A stretch of DNA of 48,466 nt from Alphaproteobacteria bacterium 65-37. Lineage in GTDB: Bacteria; Pseudomonadota; Alphaproteobacteria; Reyranellales; Reyranellaceae. This document shows, piece by piece, positions 41,916 to 48,466 of the stretch. The translations under genes and the position numbers were made by a program. Every line of letters begins with the position of its first letter. Positions within the stretch are counted from its first letter, which is position 1. Location of the stretch: assembly GCA_001897995.1 (NCBI GenBank), contig MKRV01000281.1, forward strand, positions 11,784 through 60,249. The letters are read 5' to 3'. The notes beneath the pieces are model-generated. The model was not told the DNA's origin, did no database searches, and worked only from the letters and a program-made list of their open reading frames with translations.

Positions 41916-43133
41916 ATGACATCATCCGCCCTGGTCGAATGGCTGGCCCAGGCGGGCCTGCGCAACGTGCCGCTCGAGGATCTGGTCGACGGCTTCGGCC
42001 GTCGGCTCAACGGCGCAGGGGTGGCCGTCGAACGGCTGTTCGTCGGCATGAACACCCTGCACCCCATGGTGCGGGCGCGCAGCCTCATCTGGGACCACGG
42101 GCAGGGCATCACCAAGCAGTTCGAATTCGTCCACGCCGAGATCGATTCGGCAGAGATACGGCAGAGTCCGTTCGATCCCATGCTGCGCGATGGCATCGCC
42201 GAGCGGCGCTATCGCTTCGACACCGGCGCCGATGTACCGGCCCTGCCGGTTTTCGAGGAGCTGCAGGCGGCCGGTACGGTCGAATGGATGGGTTGGGTCC
42301 TGCCGTTGGGCGAGCTCGCACCGCGGGTCGGCGGCGCCACCGAGGTCGAGCATGCCGAACGGGGCTGGCTGGTGGTCTCGGCGACGACCAGCCAGCCGGG
42401 CGGCTATCGCGTCGAGGACGTCGCGCTGCTGCGACAGGTGATCCAGGTCTTCGCGGTCGCCATCAAGGCCGTGACGACGCGCGCGATCGGTCATGGCCTT
42501 CTGGCGGCCTATCTCGGCAACGATCCGGCGAGTCGCGTCTATGCCGGCACGGTGCTGCGCGGCGAAGTCCAGAGCGTGGAAGCCGTGCTGCTCTTCGCCG
42601 ACCTGCAGGGCTTCACTGCGCTGGCCGACACCGTGCCCGGCCGCGATCTCATCGCCCTGCTCGATGACTATCTCGGCTGCATGGTGCAACCGGTCGTCGA
42701 CCACGGCGGCGAAGTGTTGAAGTTCATGGGCGACGGCCTGCTCGCGGCCTTCGCTGTCGTGGGGGGCGACAGGGCGGCTGTTTGTGCCGATGCCCTGAAG
42801 GCCGCCACCGAGGCACTGGCGCTGGTCGATCGGTTGAACATGGACCGGCGCGCCGGCGGCCAGCCGGCCGCCGGGCTCGATGTCTCGCTGCATATCGGCA
42901 AGGTGCTCTACGGCAATGTCGGCAGCGACACGCGGCTCGACTTCACCGTGATCGGCCCTGCCGTCAACGAGGCCTCGCGTATCGAGGCGCTGTGCACACC
43001 GCTCGGTCGGCCGCTCCTGATGTCGCGTGCCTTCGCTGAGGCCGCGACGCTGAGCCAGGATCGCCTGGTCTCGCTCGGCCGCCACCGCCTGCGCGGCGTG
43101 CGCGAGGAGACCGAGCTGTTCGGCCTTTCTTGA
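41916..43133 (+). CDS. Class III adenylate cyclase with an N-terminal sensor-like domain
   Basis: A 405-residue protein. The C-terminal class III cyclase domain (about 222-400) is complete: metal Asp229 in LLFADLQGFTAL and Asp273 in KFMGDGLLAAF. Lys269 and Asp342 fit adenine selectivity, and Asn351/Arg355 of NEASRIE stabilise the transition state. The N-terminal 200 residues have no membrane segment and look like a GAF-like sensor, though weakly. I chose ATG 41916 (MTSSALVEWLAQAG) because GGAG precedes it; an ATG 14 codons upstream is possible. It should make cAMP in the cytoplasm. Convergent with the serine hydrolase gene (16 bp). Confidence 0.92.
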   Translation: MTSSALVEWLAQAGLRNVPLEDLVDGFGRRLNGAGVAVERLFVGMNTLHPMVRARSLIWDHGQGITKQFEFVHAEIDSAEIRQSPFDPMLRDGIAERRYRFDTGADVPALPVFEELQAAGTVEWMGWVLPLGELAPRVGGATEVEHAERGWLVVSATTSQPGGYRVEDVALLRQVIQVFAVAIKAVTTRAIGHGLLAAYLGNDPASRVYAGTVLRGEVQSVEAVLLFADLQGFTALADTVPGRDLIALLDDYLGCMVQPVVDHGGEVLKFMGDGLLAAFAVVGGDRAAVCADALKAATEALALVDRLNMDRRAGGQPAAGLDVSLHIGKVLYGNVGSDTRLDFTVIGPAVNEASRIEALCTPLGRPLLMSRAFAEAATLSQDRLVSLGRHRLRGVREETELFGLS

Positions 43134-43149
43134 TCTGTTTGCCCTGAGC

Positions 43150-44313
43150 TTACTTGCCGTAGACCGCGCTTTCGAAGGCGTAGAACAGCGGCAGCGACTT
43201 CACGTCGGCGAAGGGCAGGATCTGGGTCACGTAGACGCCGCCCACACCCTTCTTCTGGTCGATCCAGTAATAGGTGTTGGCGAGGCCGGCCCAGGCGAGC
43301 CCACCGGCCGAGCGGCCGGTCGGCGCTTCCTGATTGTTGATCATGAAGGAGAGGCCCCACTGCTTGTCGAGGCCGGGGAAGAACTCGGCGTCGTTGGAGA
43401 AGGGCGGTGCGGCCGTCTTCAACAGGGTGACCCGCGACTCGCCCATGGCATTCTTCGACATGGCCGCCACGGTCTCCGGCTTCAGCACGGCCTTGCCGTC
43501 GTCCGTCTTGCCGTCGTTCAGCATCATGCGCACGAATTTGAGATAATCGCCGGCGGTCGAATAGAGCCCGCCGCCGCCCATCTCGAATTCCGGTTCCTGG
43601 GGGATCTCCAAAGCCGGATCGGCCGTCAGCGCGCCGTCGGGGCCGCGGTGATGGATCTTGGCCATGCGCCCGCGCATGCCGTCGGAAATGCGGAAGGCCG
43701 TGTCGTTCATGCCGAGAGGACCCAGCAGATCGTCACGCAGCACCTGGCCGAGCTTCTTGCCCGCGGCCGCCTCGACCATCTTGCCGGCCCAGTCGATGTT
43801 GATGCCGTAGTACCAGCGCTCGCCCGGATCGAAGAGGAGCGGCGTGGTGAGCGCCTTGTTCTGGCAGGAGATCACGCCCGGCACGCCCTCGGCCTCCTGA
43901 TATTTGGCGAGATCGGCGTTCCAGATGTCGTAGCCGAACCCTGCCGTATGGGTCAGCAGATGGCGCAGGGTGATGTCGCGCTTGGCCTTGCGCAGTTTGG
44001 GCTTGCCGGTGCCGTCGAAGCCTTCGAGCACGCCCACCTCGCCGAGCTGGGGAATGACGGCCTTGGCCGGCGTGTCGAGGCCGAGCTTGCCGCGTTCGAC
44101 CTGCTGCATGGCGACGGCGCCGGTCAGCGCCTTGGTCATCGAGGCGATCCACGCCACGGTGTCGGGCGTCATGTCGGCAGCTTCGCCCTGGACGCGCTTG
44201 CCGAAGCCACCTTCGTAGGTCTGGCCCTTGCGGTCGGTCGCGACGGCGACGACGCCGGGCACGTCGCCTTTGGCAACTGCTTCCTTCAGAACTTTGTCGG
44301 CCTGAGCTTTCAT
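43150..44313 (-). CDS. Serine hydrolase of the beta-lactamase/esterase EstB family
   Basis: A 387-residue class C beta-lactamase-fold enzyme. The nucleophile motif S58-x-x-K61 is in ASMTKALTG, and the second motif is probably Tyr169 in RWYYGIN. HLLTHTAGFGYD and GGGGLYSTAGDYLKF are typical of the esterase/D-aminopeptidase branch. There is no signal peptide, so it is likely cytoplasmic, unlike true beta-lactamases. AGGAGGAA precedes the ATG at 44313, 19 bp after the DctM stop, so it is the last gene of the TRAP operon. It may hydrolyse an ester or amide taken up by that transporter; this is inference. Confidence 0.9.
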   Translation of the reverse strand: MKAQADKVLKEAVAKGDVPGVVAVATDRKGQTYEGGFGKRVQGEAADMTPDTVAWIASMTKALTGAVAMQQVERGKLGLDTPAKAVIPQLGEVGVLEGFDGTGKPKLRKAKRDITLRHLLTHTAGFGYDIWNADLAKYQEAEGVPGVISCQNKALTTPLLFDPGERWYYGINIDWAGKMVEAAAGKKLGQVLRDDLLGPLGMNDTAFRISDGMRGRMAKIHHRGPDGALTADPALEIPQEPEFEMGGGGLYSTAGDYLKFVRMMLNDGKTDDGKAVLKPETVAAMSKNAMGESRVTLLKTAAPPFSNDAEFFPGLDKQWGLSFMINNQEAPTGRSAGGLAWAGLANTYYWIDQKKGVGGVYVTQILPFADVKSLPLFYAFESAVYGK

Positions 44314-44332
44314 GGCGTTCCTCCTGTCCGTA

Positions 44333-46078
44333 TCAGTTGCCGTAGAGGTAGTTGGGCAGCCAGAGCGTCATGCCCGGCCACAGATACATGATCACCATGC
44401 AGACAATGACGATCAGCATATAGGGCATCATACCCCCAAATATCTGGTTGATCGTCACGTGCGGTGGCGACACGCCCTTCAGATAGAATGCAGACATGGC
44501 CACCGGCGGCGATAGGAAAGCGGCCTGCAAATTCACGAAGACCAGGGTGCCCCACAGGATCGGGTCGATGTCGTAGTGCTTCAGCAGGGGCAGGAAGATC
44601 GGCACGAAGATGATGATGATCTCCGTCCATTCCAGCGGCCAGCCGAGCACGAAGATGATCGCCTGCGACAGGATCATGAACTGAAGCGGCGTCAGGTTGA
44701 GCGACAGCGCCCAGCGTTCGACCAGGCCCTGGCCGCCCAGGATGGCGAAGACTGCCGAGAAAAGCGCCGAGCCCACGAACAGCCAGCACACCATCGCAGT
44801 CGTCTTGGCGGTCAGGAAGACTGCTTCCTTGGTGCGCTTCCAGTCGAGCGTGCGCGCCTGGAAGGCGAGCAGGAAGGCGCCTGCCGCGCCCACCGCCGCC
44901 GACTCCGTGGCCGTCGTGATGCCGAACAGGATCACCGCCAGCACGATGATCGTCAGGATACCGAGCGGCATGACCGACGCGGTGAGGAGCTTCAGGACGG
45001 TGAAGCGCGCCGCATCCATGCGCCAGTAGTAGCGCAGCACCGCGAGTGCGGTCAGGGCAGCGACGATGGCGAACCAGATGTAGAAGGCGGCCGAGGGCCC
45101 GGCGTCAGCGGGCGTGGCCTCGGCGACGGCCGCCGCGCCGCCGAGCGGCTGCAGGCCGGTCGCTTCGGGCGCGTCGATGGTCTTCTTGTGGATGACGACA
45201 TACCACCAGGCGCCGCCCAGGGTGACGACGGCCAGCAGCAGCGGCACCAGCGCCACGCCGAAATTGTAGGCGATGCCGCGATAGCCCAGCGGCTTGCCGT
45301 CGGCGGCGATCGTCCGGGCGCGTGCGGGTGAGAGCAGGGCACGCGCCAGCCCGACCAGCATGTTGCGCGAATAGGCGGCTTGGAGCCGCTCGACCCAGCC
45401 GGGCACCGGGACCCTGGTCTGCTCCTCGGGCAGCCGGGGGGCGATCCGCGGATTGATCGTCGCCCAGCCCAGGACATAGACGAGGTAGAGCAGGGCGAGG
45501 AAGAAGCCGGGAAACATCGCCGCCGCATAGAGCTTGACCACCGACTGACCGGCGACGGCGGCATAGACGATGATCATCACCGAGGGAGGGATCAGGATGC
45601 CGAGGGTTCCGCCGGCGGTGATGACGCCGGAGGCGAGCTTCACGTCGTAGCCGGCCCGCAGCATCGGGTTCATGGCGATGACGCCCATCAGCACCACGAC
45701 GGCGCCGACCAGGCCGCTGGCGATGCCCCAGAAGGTACAGACGATCAAGGTCGCCACCGCGAGCGCCGCCGGCACGCGGCGGAAGGCGAGCTGGATCGAG
45801 TAGAACATCTTGTCGACCAGGGCGCCGCGTTCCATCACGTAGCCCATCAGCACGAAGAGCGGGATGGAGATCAGCACGTCGTTGGTCATGGCGCCGTAAG
45901 TGCGCTGGACCATCAGGGCGAACACCTTGTTCTCCGCCCAGGGCTGCGAGGGATCGTAGAAGGCGATGAAGCCGAAGAAGATACCCAGCCCCATCAGGGT
46001 GAAGGCCGTGGCGAAGCCCATCATGATCACGACCACGATGAGGCCCAGCATCAGCAGGCCGAGCGCAGGATCGCTCAT
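44333..46078 (-). CDS. dctM: TRAP transporter large permease DctM with a long central insertion
   Basis: A 581-residue membrane subunit, longer than the usual 420-460. The N-terminal half (to about residue 210) and the C-terminal half (from about residue 365) match DctM: IPLFVLMGYVMERGALVD, AGGTLGILIPPSVMIIVYAA, TTATESAAVGAAGA and LGWPLEWTEIIIIFVPIFLP. Between about 215 and 365 there is an insert with two hydrophobic segments (about 271-295 and 333-350). It is joined to DctQ by an ATGA overlap. The operon is DctP-DctQ-DctM-hydrolase. Confidence 0.93.
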   Translation of the reverse strand: MSDPALGLLMLGLIVVVIMMGFATAFTLMGLGIFFGFIAFYDPSQPWAENKVFALMVQRTYGAMTNDVLISIPLFVLMGYVMERGALVDKMFYSIQLAFRRVPAALAVATLIVCTFWGIASGLVGAVVVLMGVIAMNPMLRAGYDVKLASGVITAGGTLGILIPPSVMIIVYAAVAGQSVVKLYAAAMFPGFFLALLYLVYVLGWATINPRIAPRLPEEQTRVPVPGWVERLQAAYSRNMLVGLARALLSPARARTIAADGKPLGYRGIAYNFGVALVPLLLAVVTLGGAWWYVVIHKKTIDAPEATGLQPLGGAAAVAEATPADAGPSAAFYIWFAIVAALTALAVLRYYWRMDAARFTVLKLLTASVMPLGILTIIVLAVILFGITTATESAAVGAAGAFLLAFQARTLDWKRTKEAVFLTAKTTAMVCWLFVGSALFSAVFAILGGQGLVERWALSLNLTPLQFMILSQAIIFVLGWPLEWTEIIIIFVPIFLPLLKHYDIDPILWGTLVFVNLQAAFLSPPVAMSAFYLKGVSPPHVTINQIFGGMMPYMLIVIVCMVIMYLWPGMTLWLPNYLYGN

Positions 46079-46743
46079 ATCTTGTTGTCTCCCCCGAGCC
46101 CGCGCTGCCGCGCCGTTTCGTCGATCTGTGCCGCCCGAGCGATGGCGAGCTGGCGCGCCTCGTCGTCGACATGTTCGGAATGGGCGAGCTGCTCCTCGAC
46201 GACGTCGATCTCGCTCACGTCCTTGAGCCGCGCCGGCCAGGCGCCGGTCCTCAGGCAGACGATACAGCGCACCACCTCGGCCAGCCCCTGCAGCAGCACC
46301 AGCGCGCCGGCGATCGGGATGACGGTCTTGAAGTGATAGACCGGCGGGCCGTCGGCCGTGACATTGGAATGCTCGCGAATGCGCCAGGCGTCGCCGGCAT
46401 AGTCCCAGCCGGCATAGAGCAGCGCCGCGATGCCCGGAAAGAAGAAAACGAAGTAGAGGATCAGGTCGAGCGTCGCCTGGGTGCGCGGCCGCATCGAGCT
46501 GTAGAGGAAGTCGCCGCGCACATGGGCATTCTGCGCCAGCGCATAGGCGCCGCACAGCATGAACAGCGAGCCGTAGAGCATGTTGTTGAGGTCGAAGATC
46601 CAGGCGGTCGGTGCGTTAAGCAGGTACCGCTTGAAGACTTCGAGGCAGACCACCACCATCAGCACGACGATCAGCCAGGCTGCCGCCTTGCCGACCCAGG
46701 TGCTGATGCCGTCGACAGTCTGCAGAAAGCGTTCGACAGTCAT
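46075..46743 (-). CDS. dctQ: TRAP transporter small permease DctQ
   Basis: A 222-residue membrane protein with four hydrophobic segments, the normal DctQ topology. WLIVVLMVVVCLEVFKRYLL is followed by the conserved NMLYGSLFMLCGAYALAQNAH and VRGDFLY. The C-terminal tail is soluble and charged, longer than usual. I chose ATG 46743 (MTVERFLQTVDG); a GTG three codons earlier is an alternative. It overlaps dctM by ATGA. The 170-bp gap to dctP holds an inverted repeat and no gene. Confidence 0.9.
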   Translation of the reverse strand: MTVERFLQTVDGISTWVGKAAAWLIVVLMVVVCLEVFKRYLLNAPTAWIFDLNNMLYGSLFMLCGAYALAQNAHVRGDFLYSSMRPRTQATLDLILYFVFFFPGIAALLYAGWDYAGDAWRIREHSNVTADGPPVYHFKTVIPIAGALVLLQGLAEVVRCIVCLRTGAWPARLKDVSEIDVVEEQLAHSEHVDDEARQLAIARAAQIDETARQRGLGGDNKI

Positions 46744-46810
46744 GGGAACCACATTGGCGCAAACGAACGGGACATCGCCCTTTGGGGACGTCCCTGCAGC
46801 TCACAAACGA

Positions 46811-46886
46811 GGTGTCATCCCGAGGCGAAGCCGAGCAACCTTTGCTGTTGCCTCAAAGGTCCCTCGCTATCGCTCGGGATGACGCC
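46811..46886. repeat. REP-like inverted repeat between dctP and dctQ
   Basis: GTCATCCCGAG (46814-46824) pairs with CTCGGGATGAC (46873-46883), extended by three bases with one G-T pair. An inner ACCTTTG/CAAAGGT pairing (46838 onward) closes the middle. The element is a 76-bp imperfect hairpin, resembling dispersed intergenic repeats of this sequence type known from other bacteria. Confidence 0.75.
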
Positions 46887-46913
46887 ACCGTTGTGACTTC
46901 TGGCGGTACGCCC

Positions 46914-48053
46914 CTAGAGCCGGATCGGCTTGGCTTGCGGGCCGAAATAGTGATCGAAGGCCATCCGGCGGCCGACGACCGTGTCCTGCTCCCATTGCAC
47001 GGCGCGCTTGGCGAAGGCGACTTGTGACTGGGCGATTTCCTTGAACAGCGCGTTCTCCGCCGACTTCTTGGCGACCACGTCGTCATAGACTTCGAGCTGG
47101 CGTTTCAGCACGGCGTCGGGAGTCTTGTAGAAGCGGACCTTGTCCTTGGTCTGCAGCTCGACATAGTCCTTGGAATAGCGGTCGATCGCTTTCCACTGCA
47201 TGTCCTGCGACGCCGCCTCCACGCCATTGACGATGATCGCCCGCATCTTCTCCGGCAGCGCGTTGAACTTGTCCTTGTTGAACATGATCTCGAACTGCTC
47301 GGCGTTCTGGTGGTAGCTCTGCAGCATGCAGATCTTCGACACGTCGGCGAAGCCCAGCACGCGGTCCGACGAGGCGTTGTTGAACTCGGCCGCATCGAGC
47401 AGGCCGCGATCCATTGCCGAGACGATTTCGCCGCCGGGCAGAGCGTTGACCGCCGCGCCCATCGCCTGGAAGACGTCGATCGAGATGCCGACGGTGCGGA
47501 ACTTCAGGCCCTGCAGGTCCTCGACCTTGGCGATCGGTTTCTTGAACCAGCCGAGCGGCTGCGTCGGCATCGGGCCGTAAGGGAAGGACACGACATTGGC
47601 GCCGATCGAGGCATAGAGCTTTTCGAGCAGTTCCTTGCCGCCGCCATACTTGTGCCAGGCCATCAGCATGTTGGCGTCCATGGCGTAGCCCGGACCCGAG
47701 CCCCACAGCGCCAGCGCGGTCTGCTTGCCGTAGTGATAGACCAGCACGCCGTGGCCGCCGTCCAGGGTGCCCTTGGAGACGGCTTCGAGCAGGCCGAAGG
47801 CCGGGACGACGGCACCGGCGGGCAGAACCTCGATCTTGAGGTCGCCGCCGGTCATGTCGTTGATCTTCTTGGCGAAGTCGAGGGCGAACTCGTGGAAGAT
47901 ATCCTTCGACGGCCAGGTGCTCTGCCATCGCATGCTGATCGGCCCCTGGGCCTTGACCACGGCCGGCGCTGCCACGGTCGCGGCAGTGGCGACCGCCGCA
48001 CCCTTCAGGAACTTGCGTCGAGACTTCGCGCTTCGAGAGGCGCTCTGAGACAT
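46914..48053 (-). CDS. dctP: TRAP transporter solute-binding protein DctP (TakP-like)
   Basis: A 379-residue periplasmic receptor. A Tat signal is clear (SRRKFLKGAAVATAATVAAP), with cleavage near VVKAQG. The body begins MRWQSTWPSKDIFHEFALDF and contains LGWFKKPIAKVEDLQGLKFR with the conserved Arg that binds the ligand carboxylate. GLLDAAEFNNASSDRVLGFA follows. The layout resembles the 2-oxoacid receptor TakP. AGGAGGAAA precedes the ATG. Ligand is likely a carboxylate but not identified. Confidence 0.92.
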   Translation of the reverse strand: MSQSASRSAKSRRKFLKGAAVATAATVAAPAVVKAQGPISMRWQSTWPSKDIFHEFALDFAKKINDMTGGDLKIEVLPAGAVVPAFGLLEAVSKGTLDGGHGVLVYHYGKQTALALWGSGPGYAMDANMLMAWHKYGGGKELLEKLYASIGANVVSFPYGPMPTQPLGWFKKPIAKVEDLQGLKFRTVGISIDVFQAMGAAVNALPGGEIVSAMDRGLLDAAEFNNASSDRVLGFADVSKICMLQSYHQNAEQFEIMFNKDKFNALPEKMRAIIVNGVEAASQDMQWKAIDRYSKDYVELQTKDKVRFYKTPDAVLKRQLEVYDDVVAKKSAENALFKEIAQSQVAFAKRAVQWEQDTVVGRRMAFDHYFGPQAKPIRL

Positions 48054-48188
48054 CGGGTTTCCTCCTGTGCTCGGCTTCTGTGTGCCGATGCATTCATACT
48101 GCGAGGATGAACCGTCAGTTGAAGTTCTGTCTAGCTGAATCGCGCCGGCGTTAGCGTCGGTATGGCGGTTTGTGGCCCCGTCGCGTCG

Positions 48189-48466
48189 TCACCGCATCGT
48201 CACGACGACCTTTCCCTTGGCATGGCCACTCTCGACGTGGGCTAAAGCGTCGGCGACCTTCGCGAACGGGTAGGTCTTGTCGACGATGACAGTCAGCCGA
48301 CCACCCTCGATGAGCTCGGCGAGCTGAGCAAGGTCGCGGCCGCTGGGATGCATGAAGAGATATCGATAGTCGACGCCCGCGCGCCGTGCGCGCGATCTGA
48401 TGCCGTAGCTGGCGAGCCAGAACACGGCAGCAAGAGCGCGACGGCCGCCGAGATCCTTGATCGCGG
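48189..48466 (-). CDS. NAD(P)-dependent medium-chain (quinone oxidoreductase-like) dehydrogenase, 3' part
   Basis: The C-terminal about 92 residues of a zinc-less medium-chain reductase; the gene enters from the right edge. The frame remains open to the window end. DYRYLFMHPSGRDLAQLAEL and VIVDKTYPFAKVADALAHVE with GHAKGKVVVTM match the C-terminus of NADPH:quinone reductases and RTN4IP1-like proteins. The 135-bp gap to dctP holds no gene that I can see. Confidence 0.85.
   Translation of the reverse strand, partial: AIKDLGGRRALAAVFWLASYGIRSRARRAGVDYRYLFMHPSGRDLAQLAELIEGGRLTVIVDKTYPFAKVADALAHVESGHAKGKVVVTMR

Noticed and set aside
46915..46921. CTAGAGC near the dctP end as a repeat copy
   Set aside because: It is just the stop codon and last codons of dctP with no partner arm.

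Overview
The window is high-GC, gene-dense bacterial DNA with many ATGA/TGATG start-stop overlaps, no tRNA or rRNA, and no phage or transposase genes. The gene mix points to a soil- or water-living alphaproteobacterium: TRAP and phosphonate uptake, many SDRs, a CoxL-type molybdoenzyme, HyuB, a cyanide-insensitive type bd oxidase, Lrp and MocR regulators. A Reyranella-like lineage is a guess from general resemblance only. Both window ends cut genes (adenine deaminase at the left, a medium-chain dehydrogenase at the right).

Layout. 1-7.2 kb: adenine deaminase, a small lipoprotein, a family-5 solute-binding protein, then a phosphonate uptake operon read right to left (iron alcohol dehydrogenase, phnD, phnC, phnE) with a divergent LysR gene whose intergenic region holds two dyads. 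8.2-14.3 kb: a seven-gene leftward run (nitronate monooxygenase-like, class III-type alcohol dehydrogenase, MBL hydrolase, SMP-30 lactonase, SDR, carboxymuconolactone decarboxylase-like, SDR) that looks like one catabolic operon. 14.4-25.2 kb: further catabolic genes, including a luciferase-like monooxygenase, a Cys-less thiolase-like protein with a DUF35 partner, an FAD hydroxylase overlapping a lone CoxL-type subunit, and a lone HyuB coupled to a secreted protein and an asparaginase. 25.2-29.6 kb: DUF983, a MocR regulator and a bd-type oxidase operon (cydA, cydB and a 33-residue DUF2474 peptide). 30-32.5 kb: alpha/beta hydrolase, M20 amidohydrolase and a membrane protein. 32.5-32.7 kb: two strong adjacent palindromes. 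32.7-43 kb: mixed genes including HPF, Lrp, a 2-hydroxyacid dehydrogenase, an aldo/keto reductase, MFS, TerC, an SDR-PhyH-deacetylase run, a pentapeptide protein and an adenylyl cyclase. 43.1-48.1 kb: a TRAP transporter operon ending in a beta-lactamase-fold hydrolase.

The most notable hidden item is at 35174-35392 on the minus strand. It is a 72-codon SelW-type selenoprotein gene with an in-frame TGA in a C-G-A-U motif, followed by a small hairpin at the position expected of a bacterial SECIS. Ordinary gene calling breaks it at the TGA. Other items worth checking are the paired palindromes at 32536-32666, an intrinsic terminator embedded antisense inside the FAD hydroxylase gene (18199-18225), the Cys-less thiolase/DUF35 pair, and a TRAP large permease with an insert of about 150 residues.
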